A DNA stretch of 64,000 nt from NCBI GenBank assembly GCA_020725025.1, contig DYFV01000005.1, positions 1 to 64,000 of the forward strand, given 5' to 3'. Positions within the stretch are counted from its first letter, which is position 1; each line of letters opens with the position of its first letter. Positions 27,885 to 38,005 of this stretch are shown in pieces. Under the pieces are notes generated by a model. It did not search any database. It was not told the origin of the DNA and was given only the letters and a program-made list of their open reading frames with translations. The position numbers were made by a program, and so were the translations under genes. This stretch comes from Azoarcus sp. Lineage in GTDB: Bacteria; Pseudomonadota; Gammaproteobacteria; Burkholderiales; Rhodocyclaceae.

Positions 27885-29378
27885 CTACGCCGCCGGCTTG
27901 CGCGAGGCCGGGGTGGCGCGCTCCTGGGACCAGAAGCGCAGCTGCTTGATCTGCTCCTCCATCGTGCGCGACAGGGGCACGATGCGCGAGGCGCTCCACA
28001 TCACGTCGCGCTCGGTGAAGGCGCGCCCCTCCTGCCACGCATGCACCACCGCGGCCTGCACGCCCTGCTCGATCTCGGCGCCGCTCCAGCCGCGGGTGAG
28101 CGCCGCGAGCGCCTTGAGGTTGAAGGCGGCCGGATCGCCGCCGGCCGCCCGCAGGTGGATCTCCAGGATGCTCGCCCGCTCCTCGTCGCCCGGCAGGTCG
28201 AGGAAGAAGAGCTGGTCGAAGCGGCCCTTGCGGATCACCTCCGCGGGCAGCTTCTCGATGCGGTTGGCGGTGGCCACCACGAACACGCCGGCGGGCTTCT
28301 CCTGCATCCAGGTGAGGAAGCTCGCGAACACGTTCTGATTGTTGCCGCCGCCGCGCGTTTCGGTGTCGTAGCCGAAGCTGTTCTCCATCTCGTCGATCCA
28401 CAGCACCACCGGGGCGATCGCCTCGGCGGTGCGCAGCGAGCGGTCGAAGGCGAACTCGGGCGCGCCGTAGGCGCCGGAGAGCACCAGGTTCATGTCCAGG
28501 CGCACCAGCGGCAGTCCCCACGCGCCGGCCACCAGCTTGGCCGCCATGCTCTTGCCGCAGCCGCTCACCCCCATGAAGAGCACGCCCGAGGGCAGCGGCA
28601 CGCCGGCGGTGTTCGCCTCGCCCGTGAAGAAGGCGCGCCGCGACAGGACCCACTCCTTGAGGTTTTCGAGGCCGCCCACGCGCGCGATGTCCACCCCGGA
28701 CGGGATGAACTTGAGACAGGCCTCGCGCATCAGCGCCGCCCCCTTCTCCTCGCGCACCTCGGCGAGGCAGGCGTCGAGGTCGAGCTTGCCCTCGGCGACG
28801 AGCCGGCGCGCGAGATGGCCCGCCTCATCCACCGTCATGCCCTTCATCGCCGCCGCGCAGCGCGCGATCCAGCCCTGGGGCAGCGCCGCCGGCGGCGGGT
28901 GGCGCGCGAGCACCGCGGCGAGTTCGGCGGCGAGCTCGGCCTCGTCCGGCATGCCAAGGTCCACCATGAACACATGGCGCGCGAGCGCATCGGGCAGGAC
29001 CAGCTGCGGGCAGGACAGGAAGACGAACACGTCGCGCTCGGCAAGCGCCTCGTAGAGGTCGCGCAGCGCGCGCACGAGGCGCGGATCGGCCGCGAGCAGC
29101 AGCGGAAAATCCTTCAGCAGGTAGAAGCCGGGCTCGGCCGATTCGAGCAGGTGACGCAGCGCCGCGAGGGGTTCGCAGGCCGGCTCGACCACCCGCCCCT
29201 CCACGGTGAAGCCGCGCGTGCCCGTCCATGCCGTTATGGGCCGCGGCGCGCCGTAGCGCTCGGCGGCGAGGGCCGCGAGCACGTGCTCGAGCCGGCGTTC
29301 CTCCTGGGCGAGGACGTAGATCAGCGGATGGTGCGCGGCGAGCGCCTTGGCAAGGCGCGCCCGGGGGGCTTCGGACAC
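27885..29378 (-). CDS. AAA+ ATPase (Ycf46-like) upstream of nifB
   Basis: A 497-residue protein. The N-terminal half (1-230) has the compact helical/Rossmann part seen in Ycf46-like proteins. The C-terminal half is an AAA+ module with Walker A GVSGCGKS, Walker B VVLWIDEME, sensor 1 ATANR, and an arginine-finger-like RKGRFD. Such proteins remodel other proteins. The role is unknown; the position next to nifB suggests a nitrogenase-linked chaperone such as those of the NifA regulon. The start is a GTG at 29378 with GGAG upstream. No convincing sigma54 promoter was found before it. Confidence 0.85.
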   Translation of the reverse strand: MSEAPRARLAKALAAHHPLIYVLAQEERRLEHVLAALAAERYGAPRPITAWTGTRGFTVEGRVVEPACEPLAALRHLLESAEPGFYLLKDFPLLLAADPRLVRALRDLYEALAERDVFVFLSCPQLVLPDALARHVFMVDLGMPDEAELAAELAAVLARHPPPAALPQGWIARCAAAMKGMTVDEAGHLARRLVAEGKLDLDACLAEVREEKGAALMREACLKFIPSGVDIARVGGLENLKEWVLSRRAFFTGEANTAGVPLPSGVLFMGVSGCGKSMAAKLVAGAWGLPLVRLDMNLVLSGAYGAPEFAFDRSLRTAEAIAPVVLWIDEMENSFGYDTETRGGGNNQNVFASFLTWMQEKPAGVFVVATANRIEKLPAEVIRKGRFDQLFFLDLPGDEERASILEIHLRAAGGDPAAFNLKALAALTRGWSGAEIEQGVQAAVVHAWQEGRAFTERDVMWSASRIVPLSRTMEEQIKQLRFWSQERATPASRKPAA

Positions 29379-29503
29379 GGTTCGCTCCGGCTGCGGTTCG
29401 GTGGGTCCGCGTGCTGCCTACGCGGACGGGATGAGCAATACTACCGCGGATGCAGGCGGACGGCCGCCGCACGGGATGGCGCGGCCTGACCAAGGGAGTC
29501 GTC

Positions 29504-30067
29504 ATGCGCAAGCTCAACCACGTCGTCGGCATCGACGATGCGCCCTTCGAACGCAGCCACCGGGGCGACGTCCTGGTGGTCGGGGCGGTGTTCGCCGCGA
29601 CCCGGCTCGACGGCGTGCTCTCGGCGCGGCTGCGCCGCGACGGGGCCAACGCCACCCGGGTCATCGCGGACATGGTGCGCGGCTGCCGCTTCTATCCCCA
29701 GATCCATGCGGTGCTGCTGCAGGGGATCACCTTCGCCGGGTTCAACGTGGTCGACCTCGCCCGGCTGCATGCCGAGCTGGCGCTACCGGTGCTCGTCGTA
29801 TCGCGCCGGCGTCCCGATCTCGAGGCGATGCGGCGGGCGCTCCTCGACCACGTGCCGGGCGGCGCGCGCAAGTGGCGCCTGATCGAGGCGGCGGGGCCGA
29901 TGGAGCCGGTCGGCGGGCTCTACGTGCAGCGGGCGGGGCTAGACCTCGGCGAGGCCGGGGCGCTGCTCGAAGCGCTGTGCGTAAACAGCCTGCTGCCGGA
30001 GCCGCTGCGGGCGGCGCACCTGATCGCGGGCGGGGTGACGCTGGGTGAGAGCAGCGGGCGAGCGTGA
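29504..30067 (+). CDS. DUF99 (UPF0215) family protein
   Basis: A 187-residue protein of the DUF99 family, known mainly from archaea, with an endonuclease V-like fold. The N-terminus HVVGIDDAPFERSHRGDVLVVGAVF and the central QGITFAGFNVVDLARLH (residues 77-93) match the family pattern. Activity is unknown. The start at 29504 has AAGGGAG upstream; an in-frame ATG exists at 29450. It is divergent from the AAA+ gene. Confidence 0.85.
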   Translation: MRKLNHVVGIDDAPFERSHRGDVLVVGAVFAATRLDGVLSARLRRDGANATRVIADMVRGCRFYPQIHAVLLQGITFAGFNVVDLARLHAELALPVLVVSRRRPDLEAMRRALLDHVPGGARKWRLIEAAGPMEPVGGLYVQRAGLDLGEAGALLEALCVNSLLPEPLRAAHLIAGGVTLGESSGRA

Positions 30068-30110
30068 GCTCGATTGTTCGCGGCTGCCGCAGCGCCTACA
30101 CGATGAACCC

Positions 30111-31817
30111 TCAGGTCGTCGAAGCCCAGCTCCCCGTAAACCGGCCCCCCGCGTAATAGCGGTACACCCGCTTGCCCGCCTCCTTGGCCTTGTACATGGC
30201 CGCGTCGGCCTGGCGCAGGAGCTCGTCGGCGGCGTTGGCGTCGTGGGGATGCAAGGCGATGCCGATGCTCGCGCTCACCGCCAGTTCGCCCTCGCCGTGG
30301 CGGACGGGCTCCGAGAGCGCAGCCAGCAGCTTGCCGGCCACCGCACCGGCGTAATCCTCACCGGCCAGATGGCGCAGGACCACGACGAACTCGTCGCCGG
30401 CGAGCCGCGCCGCGAAATCGCTCTCGCGGATGCCGCCCTGCAGCCGCTGCGCCACCTCCCGCAGCACGGCGTCGCCTGCGTCGTGGCCGTGGGTGTCGTT
30501 GATGGCCTTGAAGCCGTCGAGGTCGATGAAGAGCAGCCCGATGATCTCGCGGCTGCGCCGCGCCTGCAGGACGGTGTCGGCCAGGCGCTCGCGGAGGAGG
30601 CCGCGGTTGGCGAGCCCGGTGAGCGGGTCGTGGTTCGCCTGGTGCCACACGCTCGCTTCGGCCGCCTTGCGCCGGCTGACGTCGGCGAAGTTCACCACCA
30701 CGCCGCCGCCCGCTTCCGCGTCGATCGGGTCGAGGCGGACCTCGGCGTCGAAGGTCGTCCCGTCGCTGCGCCGGAACACGACCTCGTCGCTATGCACGCT
30801 CCTGCCCAGCCGCAGCGCGTCCTGCAGCATCCCGAGGTGGGCGCCGAGGGGCGCGATCCGTTCGAGGAGAGGCTGGCCGAGGAGATCCTCGGCGCGTGCG
30901 ACGCCGAGCAGGCGCAGGGCCACCGGGTTGATGAAGCTGCACTCGCCGCCGGCCCCGAGCCCGAAGATGCCGTTGCCCGAGGCATCGATCAGGAGCCGCA
31001 GCCGCGTCTCGGCATGGCGCCGCTCGGCGACCTCCCGGCGCAGCTCGGCGGTGCGCTGCTCGACCAGCGCCTCCTGCTCGCGCTTGGCATCGGCGAGGGC
31101 GAGGAGCTGCAACCGCGAGCGCGACAGGGCGAGCACGGTGAGGGCCGCCACCAGGAGCCAGCCGACCAGATGCACCGCCAGGACGCTGCGCGCCTGCGCC
31201 CCCCGGGCGGCGACGATGTGCTCGATGGGGAAGCTCACGCTGATCCCGCCCCGCACGTCGCCCACCCGGTAGCCCTGCCGGGCGTGGCACTCCAGGCAGG
31301 CCTGGCGGGTATAGAGCGGCGCCATGTAGCGGATCGTCCTGCGCCCCGCGAGCTCGAGCACCTCCGCGCGCTCTCGATCGCCGGATTCGAAAGCGAGCAG
31401 CGCCGCGCGCTCCCAGTCGTCGGCGGCGTTGCCGGGATTGAGCGTCTTGAGGCTGGTGATGTGCACCCGCATGCCGGTGTGCTCGCCCACCGACTCCGCG
31501 ATCTGGCGGGTCATGTAGGCGGGGTTCACCAGCGTGAGGCGGCGTCCGTCGCGGGTCTCCACCTCCCGCTCCACGCCCTCGAGATAGGGATTGGGCGGCG
31601 TGCGCTCGTCCTGGACGACGTAGACGCCGCCATGGCCGGCGTTCCACGCCCGCACCGACTCCATCATGCGGAATACCTCGCGCGCCTGGGTGGTGCTGAA
31701 GGCCGCGATCTCCCGCTCGATGACGCTGAGATTCCAGGCGAGGGATGCAAGAACCACCGCCGTCCACACGGCGAGTGGAACGAGCCAGTAGCGGCGGTCG
31801 AGGAGGAGTCGGTTCAT
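30111..31817 (-). CDS. Diguanylate cyclase with periplasmic heme c (Tll0287-like) sensor
   Basis: A 568-residue inner-membrane protein. Membrane helices are near 12-30 and 212-232, and between them a DUF3365/Tll0287-like domain carries a CxxCH heme c motif (Cys174, Cys177, His178; CLECH). A coiled coil, a PAS domain (about 270-385) and a GGDEF domain follow. The active site reads AGDEF (residues 473-477), a variant that is usually active, and RESD at 464-467 is the inhibitory site. It probably sets c-di-GMP level by redox state or a gas ligand. It lies behind nifA on the same strand, 115 bp away. Confidence 0.92.
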   Translation of the reverse strand: MNRLLLDRRYWLVPLAVWTAVVLASLAWNLSVIEREIAAFSTTQAREVFRMMESVRAWNAGHGGVYVVQDERTPPNPYLEGVEREVETRDGRRLTLVNPAYMTRQIAESVGEHTGMRVHITSLKTLNPGNAADDWERAALLAFESGDRERAEVLELAGRRTIRYMAPLYTRQACLECHARQGYRVGDVRGGISVSFPIEHIVAARGAQARSVLAVHLVGWLLVAALTVLALSRSRLQLLALADAKREQEALVEQRTAELRREVAERRHAETRLRLLIDASGNGIFGLGAGGECSFINPVALRLLGVARAEDLLGQPLLERIAPLGAHLGMLQDALRLGRSVHSDEVVFRRSDGTTFDAEVRLDPIDAEAGGGVVVNFADVSRRKAAEASVWHQANHDPLTGLANRGLLRERLADTVLQARRSREIIGLLFIDLDGFKAINDTHGHDAGDAVLREVAQRLQGGIRESDFAARLAGDEFVVVLRHLAGEDYAGAVAGKLLAALSEPVRHGEGELAVSASIGIALHPHDANAADELLRQADAAMYKAKEAGKRVYRYYAGGRFTGSWASTT

Positions 31818-31932
31818 GGCGCCGGCCGAGGCGGCGGATCTGGAATGACTCCATCTAATCAGAAAGTCATAACGGCGACCGTTGCATCGGTCACGCTCCG
31901 CGGCACAACAGGCCCGCGGCGCGCGAAACAGC

Positions 31933-33482
<1,550 letters not shown>

Positions 33483-33486
<4 letters not shown>

Positions 33487-35042
33487 CCCAGGGTCTCCGT
33501 CAGCGCGCGCTCGAGCGCGCGCGCCCCGGGAAAGGACACGCGCAGCCGACAGCCGCCGCTGTGGTGGGGGTCGAACTCGAGGACGCCTCGGTGGCGGCTC
33601 ACGATCTCCTGGGCGAGGGACAGGCCCACGCCGCGCGCGCCGGTCTTGGTCTGCTTGGTGGAGAAAAAGGGCTCGAACACCTTGAGCCGCAGCGCCTCGG
33701 GAATGCCCGGTCCGGTATCGGTGAGCTCGACCTCGATCTGGTTGCCGTGAGGCGCGGTGACGATGGAAAGGTTGCGCTCGGTCCAGCCGCGCACGTTCAT
33801 CGCCTCGATCGCGTTCGCGACGAGCTGGCGGAAGAGGGTGCGCAGGGCCGTGGGGTCGCCGTGGATGGAGGGCAGGACGTGCGCCGGACGCCAATCGACG
33901 GTGACGCCGGCCGAGAGCAGCGCGTCGGTCTCGATCATCAGCACGTCGCGCAGCACCTCGTTGAGATTCACCGGTCCGGCCACCGCCGGCAACTCGGGCG
34001 GCATCGCCGCCTGCAGGGTGGCGATCGCCTCCTCGCCGGCGCGCTGGGCGTCGGACAGCGCCTTGGCGAGCGGATCCATGGCGGCGGCGGGCCCGGCGCG
34101 CCGGCGCTGCAGCCCGGCTGCCGCGGAGATCAGGTTCACCGGCCCCTGGAGCTGGAACACCGCACCGGAGAGCGCCTCGCGCAGGCTCTGGTTGAGCTCG
34201 CCTTCGGAGAGCATGGCGCGCATCGCGGCGAGCCGCAGCGCCTCGTGCTGGCGCTTTGCGGCGCTGATGTCGTGCATGACCAGCAGCAGGTAGTCGTTGG
34301 GCGCATCCGCGTAGAACGCGTCGGGCTGGGTGCTGTGCTCCTCGAACCACGACAGCGAGCACGCGTACCAGCGGGGCTCGCCGCCGGCGCGGTCGAAGCG
34401 CAGCTCCTGGCTCAGGAGCGGCCGCCGGCGCGCCACCGCCTGGTCGAAACCCTCGCCGAGGCTGTCGCGCAGGGCGGAGAGCACCGCGTGGGCCGGCTCG
34501 CCCACCCCCATCTCCGCCACCACCCGCTTGTAGGCGGGGTTGTCGAGCACCACCTTGCCGCTGCCGTCGAGCAGCGCGACCGCCACCGGCGCCACCGAGA
34601 CCACCGACTCGACGAGGTGCTTGTGGTTGGCGAGTTGCTGGGCCAGCCGGTGCTCCTCGGTGGCGTCCCAGTGCATGCCCAGGTAGTGGATCTCGTCGGC
34701 GTCCGCCCCCGGGCTCACCACCGGGGTGACGGTGAGCTCGGCGACGTAGGGCGAACCGTCGCGGCGTCGGTTCAGGAGCCGCCCGGTCCACGCCCGCCCG
34801 GAAGTGAGCGCCGCCCACATCGCCTGGTAGACCTCCCGGGGAGTGGACTTGTAGGACAGCAGCGACTGCTTCTGCCCCACCACCTCCTGGGGCGCGTAGC
34901 CGGTGATGGCGCAGAAGGCCGGATTCACGTACAGGATGCGTGCCTCGGCGTCGGTGATGGAGATGGCGATCGCCGACTGCTCCACGGCGTAGTGGAAGAC
35001 GGACTCGGTGAAAGCGGCGGGCGTGAGGTCGGGGGCGGCCAT
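33483..35042 (-). CDS. nifL: NifL, redox- and nitrogen-responsive anti-activator of NifA
   Basis: A 519-residue protein, the same length as Azotobacter NifL. PAS1 (about 15-130) has the FAD-domain pattern VNPAFCAITGYAPQEVVGQ; PAS2 is at about 145-265. A transmitter-like part follows, with FQLQGPVNLIS as the modified H-box, an N-box (QLVANAIEAMN) and G-boxes (DTGPGIPEALRLKVFEPFFS, GVGLSLAQEI). NifL inhibits NifA directly in oxidised or nitrogen-replete cells. The start has AAAGGGAC upstream. A sigma54 promoter 33 bp before the start implies autoactivation of nifLA. Confidence 0.97.
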
Positions 35043-35074
35043 GATTGTCCCTTTGTGCGTGATGGTTTTTCCCA

Positions 35075-35089
35075 GCAAGCCATATGCCA
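35075..35089 (-). promoter_or_regulatory. Sigma54 -24/-12 promoter of nifLA
   Basis: Minus-strand TGGCATATGGCTTGC, an exact consensus match with correct spacing, 33 bp before the nifL start codon. Confidence 0.9.
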
Positions 35090-35182
35090 TCCGCGCGGCC
35101 CCCGCCGCGATGGGGATCCGCGCACGAGACCCGCGGCGGCGGGCGTTCGCGGCGCACCGTCGTGGTGCATCGGCGCACCGTC

Positions 35183-35198
35183 TGTCGCACTCCCGACA
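35183..35198. promoter_or_regulatory. Shared NifA upstream activator site (nifLA and rnf)
   Basis: TGT-CGCACTCCCG-ACA, an exact TGT-N10-ACA match. Its centre is 103 bp from the GG of the nifLA promoter and 103 bp from the GG of the rnf promoter. Confidence 0.87.
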
Positions 35199-35291
35199 AT
35201 GCCCGCTCCCGTGGCGCAATCGAGACACGCTCCAAATCCCCGGATCCGGGCGCGAGGACCGCGAATCAGGCACTTGCCGCGATGCAGCAGA

Positions 35292-35306
35292 TGGCACGCC
35301 TTCTGC
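35292..35306 (+). promoter_or_regulatory. Sigma54 -24/-12 promoter of rnfABCDGEH
   Basis: TGGCACGCCTTCTGC on the plus strand: the -24 part is perfect, the -12 part has CTGC in place of TTGC, and GG-N10-GC spacing is kept. It lies 44 bp before the rnfA start codon. Confidence 0.82.
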
Positions 35307-35350
35307 TGTGGGTCCGTCATGGGCCAAGGACAACGGCAAGGACGGATGCG

Positions 35351-35932
35351 ATGAGCGAGTGGCTGATGCTTCTGCTGGGCACTGCGCTGGTGAACAACGT
35401 GGTGCTGGTGAAGTTTCTCGGGCTGTGCCCCTTCATGGGGGTGTCGCGCAAGATCGACAGCGCCGTGGGGATGGGGCTCGCCACCACCTTCGTGCTCACC
35501 CTGGCGAGCGCGGTGACCTGGGTGCTGGAGCACGCGCTGCTCGTGCCCTTCGGCCTGGAGTACCTGCGCATCCTCGCCTTCATCCTGGTGATCGCCGCCA
35601 CCGTCCAGTTCGTGGAGATGGCGGTGCGGAAGAACGCACCCGAGCTCTACCAGGTGCTGGGCATCTATCTGCCGCTCATCACCACCAACTGCGCAGTGCT
35701 GGGCGTGGCGCTGCTCAACGTGCAGGAGGGCGCCGGCTTCGTGCGGAGCGTGGTCTACGGCCTCGGCTCGGCGGCGGGCTTCACCCTGGTGCTGGTGCTC
35801 TTCGCCGGCCTGCGCGAACGGCTCGCGCTCGCCCGGGTACCGGCAGCCTTCGCCGGGGCCCCGATCGGCTTCATCACCGCCGGCCTGCTGTCCCTCGCCT
35901 TCATGGGCTTCGCCGGCCTCACCAACCACTGA
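35351..35932 (+). CDS. rnfA: Rnf complex subunit A
   Basis: A 193-residue membrane protein with six helices, the standard RnfA/RsxA length. [20 protein letters not shown] and [12 protein letters not shown] hold the two conserved cysteines that bind an iron-sulfur cluster in the membrane with RnfE. The Rnf complex couples ion movement to reduction of ferredoxin by NADH, giving low-potential electrons for nitrogenase. It is first in rnfABCDGEH, behind a sigma54 promoter. Confidence 0.96.
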   Translation: MSEWLMLLLGTALVNNVVLVKFLGLCPFMGVSRKIDSAVGMGLATTFVLTLASAVTWVLEHALLVPFGLEYLRILAFILVIAATVQFVEMAVRKNAPELYQVLGIYLPLITTNCAVLGVALLNVQEGAGFVRSVVYGLGSAAGFTLVLVLFAGLRERLALARVPAAFAGAPIGFITAGLLSLAFMGFAGLTNH

Positions 35933-35949
35933 CCGCAGGAGGGCTCATC

Positions 35950-36477
35950 ATGCTGATCGCCGTCACCAGCCTCTCCGCCCTGGGGGTGCTCCTGGGCTTC
36001 GTCCTCGGGCTCGCCGCGCGGCGCTTCCACGTCGAGGCGGGCGGCCTCGAAGGCGAGCTGGCGGCCATGATGCCGGGCACCAACTGCGGCCAGTGCGGCT
36101 ATCCGGGCTGCGGCGGCGCGGCGGCGGCGCTGGCCGCGGGCGAGGCCGCCCCCACCTGCTGTCCGCCCGGCGGGCGGGCGCTCGCCGAGGCGATCGCGGC
36201 GAAGCTGGGCGTGGCCCTGGACACATCGGTCCTGGGCGAGCAGCTGCCGATGGTGGCCGGCGTGCGCGAGGAGATCTGCATCGGCTGCACCAAGTGCTTC
36301 AAGGCCTGCCCCACCGACGCGGTGTTCGGCGCGGTGAAGCAGATCCACTCGGTGATGCGCGAAGCCTGCACCGGCTGCGCCAAGTGCGAGCCGGTATGCC
36401 CGACCGGGGCGATCGAGCTCACCCCCGTCCCCGTCACACTCGGCACCTGGGTGTGGCCCAAGCCGCTCGCCGCGTGA
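35950..36477 (+). CDS. rnfB: Rnf complex iron-sulfur subunit B
   Basis: A 175-residue protein with an N-terminal membrane anchor (about 1-25), then the four-cysteine cluster domain (TNCGQCGYPGCGG ... CC) and two C-terminal ferredoxin motifs (CIGCTKCFKACP and CTGCAKCEPVCP). It passes electrons between RnfC and the ferredoxin or the membrane flavins. It starts 17 bp after rnfA and is followed by rnfC after 10 bp. Confidence 0.95.
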   Translation: MLIAVTSLSALGVLLGFVLGLAARRFHVEAGGLEGELAAMMPGTNCGQCGYPGCGGAAAALAAGEAAPTCCPPGGRALAEAIAAKLGVALDTSVLGEQLPMVAGVREEICIGCTKCFKACPTDAVFGAVKQIHSVMREACTGCAKCEPVCPTGAIELTPVPVTLGTWVWPKPLAA

Positions 36478-36487
36478 GGCCGCCATC

Positions 36488-38005
36488 ATGAACGCCCCCA
36501 CCGTCCCGCCGCTGGCCCGCCTGCAGCGCCTCCTCCGCCGCTGGGGCGCGCATCCCGAGGCGAAGAAGCACCCGGCCGCCGCCACCGAGATCGCGGTGCT
36601 GCCGCTGCCCGCCCGGCTCACCCTGCCGCTGGCCCAGCACATCGGCGCGCCGGCGCGACCGGTGGTGCAGGCCGGGCAGCGCGTGCTGCGCGGCGAGCTC
36701 CTCGCCGCCGCCCAGGGCAAGGTCTCGGCCCCGGTCCATGCGCCCACCTCGGGCACGGTGCTGGGCATCGTCGAGGCGACCATCCCCCATCCTTCCGGGC
36801 TCGCCGGACCGGCCATCCTGCTCGAGCCGGACGGTGCCGACGAGGGGCTGCCGGCCGACGAATGCGACCCCTTCACCCTCGCGCCCGAGGAGATCGCCCG
36901 CCGCGTGGCCGCGGCCGGCATCGTCGGAATGGGCGGCGCCACCTTCCCGGCGGCGGTGAAGCTCGCCCTCGGCGGGCAGCAGCCCATCGAGACCCTGATC
37001 CTGAACGGCGGCGAGTGCGAGCCCTACCTGTCCTGCGACGACCGCCTGATGCGCGAGCGCCCCGCCGAGGTGATCGACGGCGCGCGCGTCATCCTGCGCG
37101 CCCTCGGCGCCCGCCGGGCGCTGGTGGGCGTGGAGAACAACAAGCCGGAAGCGATCGCGGCCCTGCGCGAAGCGGCCGCGGCCCATGGAGAGGTGCGCGT
37201 GGTGGCGCTGCCGAGCCGCTACCCCATGGGTTCGGAGAAGCAGCTCATCGCCTGGCTCACCGGACGGGAGGTGCCCGCCGGGGGGCTTTCGAGCGCCATT
37301 GGGGTCGTGGTGCACAACGTCGGCACCGCCGCGGCCATCCACCGCGCGATCCGCTTCGGCGAGCCCCTCACCCGGCGCGTCGTGACGGTGGCCGGCGGCG
37401 CGGTACGCACCCCGCGCAACCTGGAGGTGCGCATCGGCACCCCGCTCTCGGCCCTCATCGAGTTCTGCGGCGGCTTCACCGCCGAGCCCGCACGCCTGGT
37501 GATGGGCGGGCCGATGATGGGCATCGCGGTGGGCTCGCTGGACATCCCGATCATCAAGGGCAGCGGCGGCGTGCTGGCGCTGCTGCCGGGCGAGGCGAGC
37601 GACCCGGCCGCGGCCGGCCCCTGCATCCGCTGCGCCTCCTGCGTGGGCGCCTGCCCCATCGGGCTGATGCCCCTCGAGATGGCGGCGCTGGTCCGCACCG
37701 GCGACCTCAAAGGCGCGGTGGGCATCGGCCTCAAGGACTGCATCGGCTGCGGCACCTGCTCCTACGTGTGCCCGTCGTCCATCCCGCTGGTGCAGTTCTT
37801 CAACCACGCCAAGGGCGAGCTCGCGGCCCAGGAGCGCGACCGGATGAAGCAGGCGGCGATCAAGGAGCTGGTGGAAGCGCGCACCGCCCGGCTGGAGCGC
37901 GAGGCGCGGGAGAAGGCGGAGGCGGCGGCGCGGCGCAAGGCCGAGCGCGAGCGCGCCAAGGCGGCGGCCCAGGCGGCCGCGGCCCGCGCGGAGAGCGCGG
38001 CATGA
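36488..38005 (+). CDS. rnfC: Rnf complex subunit C, NADH/ferredoxin-facing
   Basis: A 505-residue peripheral protein with a SLBB-like and Complex I 51-kDa-like NADH/FMN region (GIVGMGGATFPAAVK, LILNGGECEPYL) and two [4Fe-4S] motifs (CIRCASCVGACP, CIGCGTCSYVCP). The C-terminal 70 residues are an Ala/Arg/Glu/Lys-rich helix likely to form a coiled coil. It is the site of electron entry from NADH. The 3' end overlaps the rnfD start (ATGA). Confidence 0.95.
   Translation: MNAPTVPPLARLQRLLRRWGAHPEAKKHPAAATEIAVLPLPARLTLPLAQHIGAPARPVVQAGQRVLRGELLAAAQGKVSAPVHAPTSGTVLGIVEATIPHPSGLAGPAILLEPDGADEGLPADECDPFTLAPEEIARRVAAAGIVGMGGATFPAAVKLALGGQQPIETLILNGGECEPYLSCDDRLMRERPAEVIDGARVILRALGARRALVGVENNKPEAIAALREAAAAHGEVRVVALPSRYPMGSEKQLIAWLTGREVPAGGLSSAIGVVVHNVGTAAAIHRAIRFGEPLTRRVVTVAGGAVRTPRNLEVRIGTPLSALIEFCGGFTAEPARLVMGGPMMGIAVGSLDIPIIKGSGGVLALLPGEASDPAAAGPCIRCASCVGACPIGLMPLEMAALVRTGDLKGAVGIGLKDCIGCGTCSYVCPSSIPLVQFFNHAKGELAAQERDRMKQAAIKELVEARTARLEREAREKAEAAARRKAERERAKAAAQAAAARAESAA

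Larger units (their letters stand above)
35043..35350. promoter_or_regulatory. Divergent nifLA / rnf control region
   Basis: A 308-bp gene-free region between nifL (minus) and rnfA (plus). It holds two sigma54 promoters and one NifA site halfway between them. Two near-identical GGCGCACCGTC blocks occur near 35150 and 35171. No sigma70 promoter or IHF site was clear in this GC-rich stretch. Confidence 0.85.

Noticed and set aside
29379-29503. Sigma54 promoter for the AAA+ ATPase (minus-strand CGGCCGTCCGCCTGC near 29451-29475)
   Set aside because: Only the GG-N10-GC frame fits. The -24 and -12 bases are poor and no TGT-N10-ACA site lies upstream.
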